Source of the DNA: Bacteroidota bacterium
GTDB lineage: Bacteria; Bacteroidota; Bacteroidia; 2-12-FULL-35-15
Assembly (NCBI GenBank): GCA_023251805.1
Contig: JAHEYB010000006.1
Span: 1 to 64,000, forward strand
Length of the DNA: 64,000 nt
Direction of reading: 5' to 3'
Below are positions 9,144-19,217 of the stretch, piece by piece. The notes under the pieces are model-generated. The model ran no database searches, was not told the origin of the DNA, and saw nothing but the letters and a program-made list of their open reading frames with translations. The stretch's first letter is position 1. The number at the start of each line of letters is the position of its first letter. A program made the position numbers and the translations under genes.

Positions 9144-12100
9144 CTATACCCTAATGCCAACTACTAAAATATCGTCAACTTGCTCCACGCTTCCTTTCCA
9201 CTGATTGATGGTTGTTTCAAGGATTTGTTTTTGTTCTTGCATGGAATGTTTTTGAATGTTTAAAAGTAATTCTTGAAAACGTTTCGTCATAAACTTCTTT
9301 CCTTTTTCTCCACCAAATTGATCCACAAATCCATCGGTAAACATATATATGGTGTCACCAGAAGATAAAGTATGTAAATTATTATGAAACACTTTTTTAT
9401 CCATATCGGATTGCATACCACCAATCGCAAATTTATTTGCTTGAATTTCTGTTATCACTCCATCACTAATAATGTACAACGAACGATGCCCACCCGCATA
9501 TTGCAAATCCTTTCCTTCAATTCGCACAATGGCAATGTCCATTCCATCATTTGTATCATTGTCTTGCTGATTTTGTTTTAAAGATAATCGAACACCATCA
9601 TTTAAATAATTCAAAATTTTTGCAGGCTCTAAAATCTTTTTCTCATATACAATTTCATTCAACAAAGAGTTTCCAATCATACTCATAAAAGCTCCGGGAA
9701 CACCATGTCCTGTGCAATCTACACAAGCTAAAATACTTTTATTTTCAACTTTTGCAAACCAATAAAAATCCCCGCTTACAATGTCTCTAGGTTTAAAAAA
9801 TACAAATGATTGTGGTAATGATTTTTGAATTTCAGTATCCAATGGCAAAATGGCTTTCTGAATCCGTTTTGCATAGTTGATACTATCGGTAATGTCTCTG
9901 TTTTTTTGTTCTACCAAAACATTTTTATGCTCAATTTCTTGATATGCTACTTGCAATTCATCTTTTTGTTTTTCAATTTTGGCAGTACGTTCAATTACTT
10001 TCCCTTCAAGAACTTTATTTTCTTTCGCTAATTTTTTTGTTTTCCAATTCGTATAGAAAAACGAAAGAGCAATCAAAAGAAAAATGCACAAGAAATAAAA
10101 CCATGTTCTTCTCCAAAAAGGTGGCTCAATCACAAAATCAAATTGTGTAAACGAACGTTGTTCCCAAAAACCATCGTTATTACATGCCATTACTTGGAAC
10201 GTATAATCACCCGGAGGCAAGCCTGAATAGGTTGCTTCGGCTTTATCGGTAGCCGGACTCCAATCCTTATCAGCGCCAATCAAACGATATTTGTAACGCA
10301 CCTTTTCAGGATTAGACGTATTGATTCCAATAAAACTAAAGGTTAAGTGATTGTTTGTGTAATCAAGTACCAACTGTTGAGGTAAGGCGGTTTTTTCATC
10401 CAGACTATCTGTAAATTTTTTCCAATCCGTTTTTTCAAAAAACAATTTTACATCAGTGATATATGTTTTTGGTGGATTTACATTAAGCTCATCGCATTCA
10501 GGATTGTATTTTGTCAGTCCTTTTTTTGTTCCAAACCACAAACAACCATCCGCATCACGAATAGCTGCGTTGTGTGTACATTCAATTCCTGTAAAACCTT
10601 CTTCTTTTGCGTAAAAACGAATATCGACCTTCTTTGTATTTTCATACGCCATCATATTTAACTTGTTCAATCCTTTACTGGTAGAAATGTAGAGATTTTC
10701 ATTTTGGTCGAATACCATCGCAGCAACAGCATCATCACTCAAGCCATCTTTACTGGAAATAGTTTTAAATGCCTTTCCATCAAACTCACAGATGCCACCA
10801 CCAAAAGTTCCAAGCCACATGTTGTTTCTACTCTGCACAATGCTAATTACATTGTTATTTGGCAAGCCTTGTTCTTTTTTGTACACTCTGAATTTTTTTC
10901 CATCAAAAATATTTAAACCACCATCCCAAGTACCAATGCACAATTCACCTGCATTGTTTGTAACAAGTGTATAGATATACGGACTACTTAATCCGTCTTC
11001 GGCAGAATAATTTTTAAAACTTGTACCATCAAAGCGAGTGAGTCCGCCAGACCAAGAAGCTGCCCATACGTTATTGTTTTCACATAAAATAGTCGTCACA
11101 GGAAATGAGGTAATGCCATCTTTTTTGGTAAACTTTTTTAGTTTCCCATCTTTGAAACTATACAACGCATTTGCATCGCCTAGCCACAAAACACCTTTAT
11201 TGTCCATTGCCATGGCTGATGCATGAAATTTTTCGAATTGTTTGTCGAGCAATTCAATTCCTTTTTCTTTTGAATATTTATAAATTCCGCTAGAGGAATT
11301 AATAACTATGTTGCCATCATTATCGCTAAGCAATTGATTAACGATGTCGGTTCCCAATCCATCTTTTTCCAGATAGTGGATAAATCGTTCCCCTTGAAAC
11401 ATCACTATTCCTAAGCCCCACGTGCTAGCCCACAAATTGCCTTCTTTATCTTGTGTAATGTTTAACACAATATCGCCAGGCAAACCCCTCTTAGAATTTA
11501 TTCTTGTATATATTTTTTTTTCTTTATTGTATTTCACAATGCCATTACTCGTTGTGGCAAACCACAAATTACCTTTGTGATCATCTATCATCATATAGAT
11601 TAAACCATTATCAAGGTATGGAGAAGAGCCGCTTGAAAAAATATATCCACCAGTGGCTTTGCGAACAGCTTTTGTCATTCCTTTGAAAGTAGAAATCCAC
11701 ACATTGCCTTCATCATCTTCATTGAAACACATCACAGTATGATGTGTCAATCCATCTTTTTCCGAATATTGTTTTACCTTCTTACCATCGAAACAATATG
11801 CTCCACCTTCCCAAACGGCCACCCATAAAATTCCTTTGCTATCTTCAAAAACAGACATAATTGGTACTTCCGGGAAACCATCTTTTTGAGTAAAATGTTT
11901 TACCTTTTTTCCATCGTAACTGTACAAACCGTTGTCGGATCCAAACCAAATGGTTCCCGATTTACTTTCAACAATTGTATAAATCTTCTCATTGATTTTT
12001 GTGCTAGTATCTTTTAATCTCGTAAATGTTTGGCCATCGTATTTACATACACCTGCCCCCATTGTTCCTAACCACAAATTACCATTACGATCTTCTATTA

Positions 12101-12359
12101 TCGGACGAATGATATTGTTTGGTAGTCCGTCTTTTTCGGTATAATTAATAAATGTTTTGCCATCAAACTTGCTGAGCCCGCCTCCGTAAGTAGAAAACCA
12201 CATATAGCCTTTTGAATCTTGCAAAATGGAAGACACTTGCGAATGCGCAAGTCCGTCTTGCACATTGTATTGACGGAAATTGTATTGTTGAGCCTTTAAG
12301 CTATGAAAAGCAAAAAGAACAAAAGTAAAAATGAAAAACGATTTTCTTAGCTGAATCAT
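9144..12359 (-). CDS. Two-component regulator propeller / Y_Y_Y domain protein with C-terminal SpoIIE PP2C phosphatase
   Basis: Many Reg_prop repeats (GLPNNIIRPIIEDRNGNLWLGT), YKYRLIGADKDWSP Y_Y_Y segment, TM helix, coiled coil, PRDIVSGDFYW...DCTGHGVPGAFMS...DGMDIA. Confidence 0.92.
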   Translation of the reverse strand: MIQLRKSFFIFTFVLFAFHSLKAQQYNFRQYNVQDGLAHSQVSSILQDSKGYMWFSTYGGGLSKFDGKTFINYTEKDGLPNNIIRPIIEDRNGNLWLGTMGAGVCKYDGQTFTRLKDTSTKINEKIYTIVESKSGTIWFGSDNGLYSYDGKKVKHFTQKDGFPEVPIMSVFEDSKGILWVAVWEGGAYCFDGKKVKQYSEKDGLTHHTVMCFNEDDEGNVWISTFKGMTKAVRKATGGYIFSSGSSPYLDNGLIYMMIDDHKGNLWFATTSNGIVKYNKEKKIYTRINSKRGLPGDIVLNITQDKEGNLWASTWGLGIVMFQGERFIHYLEKDGLGTDIVNQLLSDNDGNIVINSSSGIYKYSKEKGIELLDKQFEKFHASAMAMDNKGVLWLGDANALYSFKDGKLKKFTKKDGITSFPVTTILCENNNVWAASWSGGLTRFDGTSFKNYSAEDGLSSPYIYTLVTNNAGELCIGTWDGGLNIFDGKKFRVYKKEQGLPNNNVISIVQSRNNMWLGTFGGGICEFDGKAFKTISSKDGLSDDAVAAMVFDQNENLYISTSKGLNKLNMMAYENTKKVDIRFYAKEEGFTGIECTHNAAIRDADGCLWFGTKKGLTKYNPECDELNVNPPKTYITDVKLFFEKTDWKKFTDSLDEKTALPQQLVLDYTNNHLTFSFIGINTSNPEKVRYKYRLIGADKDWSPATDKAEATYSGLPPGDYTFQVMACNNDGFWEQRSFTQFDFVIEPPFWRRTWFYFLCIFLLIALSFFYTNWKTKKLAKENKVLEGKVIERTAKIEKQKDELQVAYQEIEHKNVLVEQKNRDITDSINYAKRIQKAILPLDTEIQKSLPQSFVFFKPRDIVSGDFYWFAKVENKSILACVDCTGHGVPGAFMSMIGNSLLNEIVYEKKILEPAKILNYLNDGVRLSLKQNQQDNDTNDGMDIAIVRIEGKDLQYAGGHRSLYIISDGVITEIQANKFAIGGMQSDMDKKVFHNNLHTLSSGDTIYMFTDGFVDQFGGEKGKKFMTKRFQELLLNIQKHSMQEQKQILETTINQWKGSVEQVDDILVVGIRV

Positions 12360-12458
12360 CTTATGTAAAAATAGAAAAAATGCCTTAATAAAAGGGCTTA
12401 TTCAAAAGTATTGATTATCAAATTTTTATTGTAAATTTGGTCTACCGAAAACGGCAAA

Positions 12459-14834
12459 ATGAAACACTTTGTCAAAATACATTTCATTCTTCTACTACTC
12501 TGCTTTTTCTCTATAAAAAATGGAATAGCACAAACATTCCTCAATGGCGACTTTGAAATAAACACTGCAGGTACCGACCAAATTAATTTGGGCAATGCAG
12601 CGTTCAACGGATTTATGTCGAACACCATTGCATTTGGCTCTTTTGGAGATATGGACATTATTTCTTCTGCGACTTATTGTGGTTTAGCACAAAATGGTTT
12701 GTGGTATGTAGCATTTACAGGTTCGGGTACTGATGCAATTACAATGCAACTATCCGCAGCACTAACTGCAGGAACAACTTATACTATTTCTTATTGGGAC
12801 AAAGGTTGTTGGGGAACTTATGCAACCAGCTCTCCGGCTGTTGAAATTGGAGTTTCTACTGTAGCAGGAGCTTTTGGAACACCAGTATATGTTGCGCCCC
12901 TTCCTACAAATGGTGTTTGGGTAAACCGAACGTTTTCGTTTGTTGCGCCTGTAAGTGGTGCATTTATTACGGTTCAACTTCCTGCAGGAGGATTAGGTGA
13001 TTGGACCCAAGTAGATAATTTTACTTTTATTATCACCACTCCTACACCACCGGTTACTAATTTTTCGGTATCAAACAATACCATATGTGCGGGCACATGT
13101 GTAGCGTTTACCGATTTAAGTACAAACACTCCAACTAGCTGGACATGGACCTTTGCGGGAGGAACACCAAGCACATCCACTGTTCAGAATCCTAGTTCTA
13201 TTTGTTATGCAACTGCTGGAACCTATGCTGTAACGCTTAGTTCAAGCAATGCTTCAGGAGCAGATACACTTTTACAAACGAGTTACATTACCGTAAATCC
13301 GATTGATGTTGCTACGTTTAATTATAGTACTTCATCTTATTGCCAGAGTGGAGCAAACCCAAGTCCAACAATTACAGGAACTGCAGGCGGAACATTCACA
13401 TCAACGGCAGGTTTATCAATTACGGGTTCCACCGGAACAATTAATTTAGCGGCAAGTACTCCCGGAACCTATACTGTTACTTATACAACTGCAGGCGCTT
13501 GTCCAGCAACAGCCACTGCATCCGTGACAATTACAACCATTGCTGATGCAACATTTAATTATGCAGGACCTTATTGTCAAAATGCGACAGACCCTTCTCC
13601 AACATTAGGAGCAGGAGCTTCATTAGGAACATTTACTTCCACCGCAGGCTTAATAATTAATGCCGCTACGGGAGTTGTTGATTTGAGTGCAAGTACTCCG
13701 GGAACGTATACGGTTACTAATTCTGTTGCCGCTTCTGGAACTTGTCCTGCTGCAACTGCCACTGCTACTATTACAATCAATTCAATTCCTGTTCCTGTTA
13801 TTACCGGAACAACAACTATTTGTTCGGGCGCTACAACTGTTTTAACAGCAAGTGGTGGAAGTACTTATGCTTGGAGTACAGGTGCAGTAGTAGCATCGGT
13901 GAGTGTGAGTCCTGGCACATCTACCACATACACTGTTACAGCAAGCAATGGCGGATGTACTGCCACAGCAACACAATTGGTAACAGTTAATCCTCCTTCA
14001 ACAAGTTCAATGAGCGCAATAATTTGTCAGGGTAGCACATATGCACTTCCATCTGGAACAAGCGTTTCGTCTGCAGGAGTTTATAATGATACTTTAAGCA
14101 CAATTTCAGGATGTGATAGTATTATAACTGTAACATTAAGTGTAACTCCTCCACCTGTAGGAACGATTAATGCAACTATTTGTGCCGGACAAAGCTATAC
14201 GCTTCCTTCCGGAGCGACTGCTGCAAATCCAGGGACATACAGCGATACAGTTAGTACTTCCGGTGGGTGCGACAGCATTGTTACGGTTAACTTAACTGTA
14301 AATACTGCATTTGTTTTTGCAGGATTAGATACAGTGATAGATTATGGCAGCAGCACCGTGCTTACAGCATCAGGTGGTATTACTTATTCGTGGTCGCCTT
14401 CAAGTGGATTGAGCAGCACAAGCACTGCAAGCACAACCGCTTCACCAACCCAAACAACATCCTACACCGTTACAGCAACCAACGCGAATGGATGCTCGGC
14501 TTCCGATGTTGTGATTGTAGTTGTTGATTTACCTCCTTGTGCAGGTTCATCGGTTGATTTAAAAACACTTATTCCAAATGCATTTTCTCCAAACGATGAT
14601 GGATTGAACGATGAATTGTGTATTCCTCAAAATCCTTGTATTGTTAAATTAACGATTTCTATTTACGATCGTTGGGGAGAAAAAGTATATGAAGGCGCTT
14701 CATTGGATGCTTGTTGGAATGGAACATACAGAGGCAAAAAATTGGATTCTGCAGTTTTTGCTTATCAGTTTGAAGTAGTATTTGTTGATGGAACAAAAGG
14801 AAGTGGAAAAGGTAATATTTCATTGATTAAATAA
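12459..14834 (+). CDS. PKD/Ig-like adhesin with gliding motility-associated (type B) C-terminal sorting domain
   Basis: Signal peptide; PKD-like SWTWTFAGGTPSTSTVQNPSSICYATAGTYAVTL; C-terminal IPNAFSPNDDGLNDELCI...IYDRWGEKVYEG..CWNGTYRGK. Confidence 0.9.
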   Translation: MKHFVKIHFILLLLCFFSIKNGIAQTFLNGDFEINTAGTDQINLGNAAFNGFMSNTIAFGSFGDMDIISSATYCGLAQNGLWYVAFTGSGTDAITMQLSAALTAGTTYTISYWDKGCWGTYATSSPAVEIGVSTVAGAFGTPVYVAPLPTNGVWVNRTFSFVAPVSGAFITVQLPAGGLGDWTQVDNFTFIITTPTPPVTNFSVSNNTICAGTCVAFTDLSTNTPTSWTWTFAGGTPSTSTVQNPSSICYATAGTYAVTLSSSNASGADTLLQTSYITVNPIDVATFNYSTSSYCQSGANPSPTITGTAGGTFTSTAGLSITGSTGTINLAASTPGTYTVTYTTAGACPATATASVTITTIADATFNYAGPYCQNATDPSPTLGAGASLGTFTSTAGLIINAATGVVDLSASTPGTYTVTNSVAASGTCPAATATATITINSIPVPVITGTTTICSGATTVLTASGGSTYAWSTGAVVASVSVSPGTSTTYTVTASNGGCTATATQLVTVNPPSTSSMSAIICQGSTYALPSGTSVSSAGVYNDTLSTISGCDSIITVTLSVTPPPVGTINATICAGQSYTLPSGATAANPGTYSDTVSTSGGCDSIVTVNLTVNTAFVFAGLDTVIDYGSSTVLTASGGITYSWSPSSGLSSTSTASTTASPTQTTSYTVTATNANGCSASDVVIVVVDLPPCAGSSVDLKTLIPNAFSPNDDGLNDELCIPQNPCIVKLTISIYDRWGEKVYEGASLDACWNGTYRGKKLDSAVFAYQFEVVFVDGTKGSGKGNISLIK

Positions 14835-15922
14835 TGAGAGAAAAAAATTATATAGCTATTCTTGTTTTCACAACCATGCTTTTCATTTCTGCAAAAGCAC
14901 AGGATAGCCATTTTTCACAGTACGATCATTCCCCCTTGAATATCAATCCCGCTTTAACAGCAGTGGATAAAAATTTGCATGTTGTGTTACATCACAAAGA
15001 CCAATGGAAATCGTTGAACGGATACCGTACTGATGAACTTTCATTTGAAATGCGATTTGATCCTACCAGTTGGATAAAAATTAAAAATCGAACTGCTTTA
15101 TACAAAAAGAAGAAGCAAAAAGGGTTTGCATTAGGAATAAGTTTACTTGGCGATAAAGCAGGTGACGGCAATATGCAAAAATTATGCGCAACATTTTCAT
15201 TGGCTTATCACATGATGCTGGATCCTAACAACAGGATTTCTGCCGGATTTTTAACCTCTGCAAAACAAAGAAGCATAAGCCCCAATAATCTTAGATATAA
15301 TAGTCAGTATAACTATCTTGGAGCTTATGACCCTACTATGCAATCCGGAGAGATATACAAATCAAATAGTCTTTCCTACAGCGATTATTCTGCAGGTGTT
15401 TGTTATAGTTTTGGTGAAGAAAATAAATATATGGAATCGAACGACAACAAATCATTTAAACTTGGAGTTGCATTCGACCATTTATCTCGCCCTGAGCAAG
15501 CTTACATTACTGATATTCATTCGAAAAGTTATATGAAGTATACCTTGCATGCACAAACCTTGCTTGGAATAAAAAATTCTTCTATCAGTGTGGGAGCCTC
15601 TGCCATTTCAATGATTCAGGGACCGCAAAATGAAATTACAATGGGAATGCTTTTGAAATACAGAATGAAAGAAGAATCAAAATACACCGGCATTAAAAAA
15701 GGAATGGCTATTTCTCTTGGTTGTTCTTACCGATTCAGAGATGCATTAATTCCATACATGCAATTTGAACTAGCTCGATATGCTATTGGAATTAGTTATG
15801 ATGTAAATCTTTCAGGATTACAAAAAGCAACAACAGGAAGAGGTGGTTTGGAAGTGACTTTACGATTCTTTAATCCTGTCCCTTTCTTATTCCAGAAGAA
15901 AGTGAAAGCTAGTTTTAGCTAA
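14834..15922 (+). CDS. PorP/SprF family type IX secretion system membrane protein
   Basis: AQDSHFSQYDHSPLNINPALTAV N-terminus; start overlaps preceding stop (TAATG). Confidence 0.92.
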   Translation: MREKNYIAILVFTTMLFISAKAQDSHFSQYDHSPLNINPALTAVDKNLHVVLHHKDQWKSLNGYRTDELSFEMRFDPTSWIKIKNRTALYKKKKQKGFALGISLLGDKAGDGNMQKLCATFSLAYHMMLDPNNRISAGFLTSAKQRSISPNNLRYNSQYNYLGAYDPTMQSGEIYKSNSLSYSDYSAGVCYSFGEENKYMESNDNKSFKLGVAFDHLSRPEQAYITDIHSKSYMKYTLHAQTLLGIKNSSISVGASAISMIQGPQNEITMGMLLKYRMKEESKYTGIKKGMAISLGCSYRFRDALIPYMQFELARYAIGISYDVNLSGLQKATTGRGGLEVTLRFFNPVPFLFQKKVKASFS

Positions 15923-15925
15923 TAA

Positions 15926-15958
15926 AAAAAGAGGCATGTAAACCACATGCCTCTTTTT
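15926..15958. terminator. Bidirectional rho-independent terminator between convergent genes
   Basis: AAAAAGAGGCATGT-aaacc-ACATGCCTCTTTTT. Confidence 0.92.
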
Positions 15959-15976
15959 AATTTTACACTGCTAAAA

Positions 15977-18388
15977 TTACTTTTTTACAATTCGTTTGTT
16001 TATGGTTGACGTTTCAGACACCAATCGAATAAAATAAACTCCATTCGAATAGTCTGACATATCAAGAACAAACACTTTTTTATCAGAAGTAGTTTTAAAA
16101 ATTTCTCTTCCTGTTACATCTGTTAAAATCAATTCGTAATTTTTATTATTGTTGCTTATTTCTATGTTTAATATATCACTCGTTGGATTTGGATACATCT
16201 TACCTAACATCTCAGTAGAAGTATTTATTCCCGTTGCCGCGCAATTTTCAACAACAAGGTTTTGAGCAATCATAGATTGACAAGAATTGATATCGGTGTA
16301 GGTATACGTAATTGAAAAAGTTCCTATTCCAGAAGTAGCAGGATTAAAATTACCGGCACTCACTCCTGTTCCTGAATATGTTCCGCCTGTTGGCATTCCA
16401 CCCGACAAAGCAAAAGAAGGGTCATTATCACAAACTGTATCAGTAGCTAAATTAAAAGACACAGCAGGAAGAGGGTTGGTAGTAACACTAACCATATCTG
16501 TATTGGTACAACTATTTGCAGCCGTTCCAGTAACAGTATAAACAGTAGTTCCAATAGGCGAAGCAAAAGCAACTCCATTAGTAACTCCACCGTTCCAAAC
16601 ATAACTTACTGCACCTGCACCATTTAAAGTAGCCATGTTGCCAAAACAAACCGACTGATCTAAACCAGCATTCACGGTTGGAGAAGGAATAAAAGTGATA
16701 GTGATTTGTGCTGTTGTTACCGGACAAACACCTGTTCCCGTAGGAGTCAAAGTAAGAATAACACTTGATGCTGCTATATCCGCAGCAGAAGGTGCATAAG
16801 TAGTATTTAAATTCATAGGGTTTGCAAATGTTCCCGTTCCACTGGTTGTCCAGTTTCCTCCCGTTGCTCCCGTAACACTTCCAGAAACTACAACTGCCGG
16901 AACCGCTGAACAAACAGTTTGATTTGTTCCTGCGTTTGCTGTAGATGCTGCTGTTACTGTAATGTTTAAATTGAAAGTCATTGGAGGACAACCATCACCA
17001 TATGTTTTTATAACGGTAATTGTTCCATTTGTAGCAATATTGTTAATTGTCACCATTTGTGAAGTACTACTTCCGCTAATGATTCCTGTGGTTGTTGACC
17101 AGCTATAAGCAGAAGCAAATTCATTATTGATAGAAAACTGAACACCGCTAGAGTTTGCACAAACAGAAGTAGGTCCCATGATAGTTGCCACTTCATTACA
17201 ATAATGAAATTTAACATCATCAATCAATAAAGTGCTATTGTTAACAGCTGTCATCCATCTTCCTGATTCAAATGAAATAAAAGCACTATCAGGTGTTGGT
17301 CCAGGTGTTGGTATATTCATTGATTTAAATGTCCAAGTAGCAGATGGTAGCAGCGCCATCCAATTGCCAGTAACACCAATTCCTCCTGCTAATAAATTTA
17401 CGTATGCCGAAGCTGTATCCACTCCTGGAGTAGAATACTTATAATAAAAACCAAAACCTTTAGGAGTAGATGGAATACTCATTCCAGGTCGCATTAAACA
17501 AGGGCCACCACCTGGAGGGCAATCCCATGAACCCATTTGAGCTCGACCTATTCTGCTGTCGGAGCCTGAAATAATATTTTTTAAGAGCAAAGAATAATTT
17601 CCTGCATAAGCATCCATGGATTTAGCAAAAGTAATTTTCTCGGGCACATCAACTTCTACAGTCCAGTCCAAAGGAATTTCAACAGCAGGAATATCTTGCC
17701 ATACATCTAAATTTCCACCAAGAAAAACATCGGTGGTTCCTGTCCAAGCAAAATTATCTACTTCCAAAAAATCTCCCGGAGTACCTAAATTTGTCATTAT
17801 TTGATCTGAGCAAGTAACAAATATGATACAAGAATCTGGGTTCATAGTAAGAGCAGGAGAAAATGTATAGTTCATCAAAGTAAATGTACTCTGACTACCA
17901 CTAATAGGATAAATATATGCACCAGGATAAATTCCGTTTCCGGCTCCTGAAGCAACCCCTGCAGTAGTTGGCAAAAAAGCAATAAAACCTGCAGTGGATG
18001 CATTCACATTGTAGCGAACATTCACATTACAGCCTGTTAATGGTTGAACAGCAGGAAGTGGAACACCGTCTGACATTGCCCCACCATTCACATTTCCCCA
18101 TGAGCAATAGCCATTCAAAGTATCTCCAAATGGAGAAAGAATATTTTCAACACGTACTGCACTTCCAGAAACACCGGGAACTTCTGTGGCATTCAGAAGC
18201 CCATATTGATAAAATGTTTCAAAATTAGAACTTGAAAACAATGGAGTAGGCAAAACAACTGGATGCTGAAAAGTAGGGGCTATTGTCCAATTTTCAAAAC
18301 TATTGTTTGGTACCACTTGTGCTTTGATGCTATTTACGCTTGTAAGAATAGATACAGCCATAAATGCATTGAGTAGATTTTTTTTCAT
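15977..18388 (-). CDS. Secreted protein with Ig-like repeats and T9SS type A sorting domain
   Basis: Signal peptide; C-terminal MYPNPTSDILNIEISNN...LTDVTGREIFKTTSDKK..LDMSDYSNGVYFIRLVSETSTINKRIVKK. Confidence 0.9.
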   Translation of the reverse strand: MKKNLLNAFMAVSILTSVNSIKAQVVPNNSFENWTIAPTFQHPVVLPTPLFSSSNFETFYQYGLLNATEVPGVSGSAVRVENILSPFGDTLNGYCSWGNVNGGAMSDGVPLPAVQPLTGCNVNVRYNVNASTAGFIAFLPTTAGVASGAGNGIYPGAYIYPISGSQSTFTLMNYTFSPALTMNPDSCIIFVTCSDQIMTNLGTPGDFLEVDNFAWTGTTDVFLGGNLDVWQDIPAVEIPLDWTVEVDVPEKITFAKSMDAYAGNYSLLLKNIISGSDSRIGRAQMGSWDCPPGGGPCLMRPGMSIPSTPKGFGFYYKYSTPGVDTASAYVNLLAGGIGVTGNWMALLPSATWTFKSMNIPTPGPTPDSAFISFESGRWMTAVNNSTLLIDDVKFHYCNEVATIMGPTSVCANSSGVQFSINNEFASAYSWSTTTGIISGSSTSQMVTINNIATNGTITVIKTYGDGCPPMTFNLNITVTAASTANAGTNQTVCSAVPAVVVSGSVTGATGGNWTTSGTGTFANPMNLNTTYAPSAADIAASSVILTLTPTGTGVCPVTTAQITITFIPSPTVNAGLDQSVCFGNMATLNGAGAVSYVWNGGVTNGVAFASPIGTTVYTVTGTAANSCTNTDMVSVTTNPLPAVSFNLATDTVCDNDPSFALSGGMPTGGTYSGTGVSAGNFNPATSGIGTFSITYTYTDINSCQSMIAQNLVVENCAATGINTSTEMLGKMYPNPTSDILNIEISNNNKNYELILTDVTGREIFKTTSDKKVFVLDMSDYSNGVYFIRLVSETSTINKRIVKK

Positions 18389-18500
18389 AATGGAGTCATT
18401 TTAGTTTGTACCAAATTTATAAAAATTTGAAAAATAAACAACAAAAAAATTATTTATTTAGATATAAAAAACACAATTCACTATTTAAGTGTAAGGTTTT

Positions 18501-19217
18501 TTAACTGATTGGCAATAAATCGCAAAACCAAAACCCTTTGGTAGATGTGGCATTGATGTTACAATCCGTTTTTTTTATTTCTAGTGGCTTGTAAACTTTT
18601 TCTCCGAGAGTAAATTTGATGCGATTTTTAAAAATAGGACCGTCAAAACAAAAAGTATGATATTCGCCATTCTCTCCGCAAGGATCTACATCCTTTGGCA
18701 ATGCCTGCAAGAACGCTGCATCTATCTCCACTCCTACATTTTCTTCTTTTAAGGATGCGTCATTTACACAGCACGTGATTGTTTTAAATTCCAAATCAAT
18801 AAATTCATTTATTAACTTCTTTGTGTCTTTTTTCCACAAAGGAAATTCAGCTTTTAATCCAACCTTAGCCAAATTATTTTCTCTATACAATCTTAAATCT
18901 TCTAAAAATATGTCTCCGAAAATAACTTTTGTTACACCTAGCAATTTGTATTTCAAAAGCAATACTTCCATTTCTTTTTCGTACTCTTTATTAGTGCCCT
19001 CTGATACATACATTTTGATTAAAGGTAAACCAATGGACTTGGCTTGTTCTTCCAACAGTTCTTCCCGAACACCATGCATAGATATTCTTTTAAATTGTGC
19101 GTTGATAGTGGTTAGTAATGCAACAATTTCATATTTATCTTCTAAACCAATAGTATACAATGCTAGAGCGGAGTCTTTCCCTCCGCTCCAACAAAATATG
19201 CATTTCTCTTTTTTCAT
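18501..19217 (-). CDS. Dph6-like (COG2102) ATP-pyrophosphatase, diphthine--ammonia ligase family
   Basis: CWSGGKDSALALY PP-loop; SMHGVREELLEEQAKSIGLPL; VIFGDIFLEDLRLYRE; DPCGENGEYHTFCFDGPIF. Confidence 0.9.
   Translation of the reverse strand: MKKEKCIFCWSGGKDSALALYTIGLEDKYEIVALLTTINAQFKRISMHGVREELLEEQAKSIGLPLIKMYVSEGTNKEYEKEMEVLLLKYKLLGVTKVIFGDIFLEDLRLYRENNLAKVGLKAEFPLWKKDTKKLINEFIDLEFKTITCCVNDASLKEENVGVEIDAAFLQALPKDVDPCGENGEYHTFCFDGPIFKNRIKFTLGEKVYKPLEIKKTDCNINATSTKGFWFCDLLPIS

Noticed and set aside
13577-13990. ORFs inside the PKD adhesin gene on both strands
   Set aside because: Alternative frames of a repetitive Thr/Ser-rich coding region with a strong primary frame.
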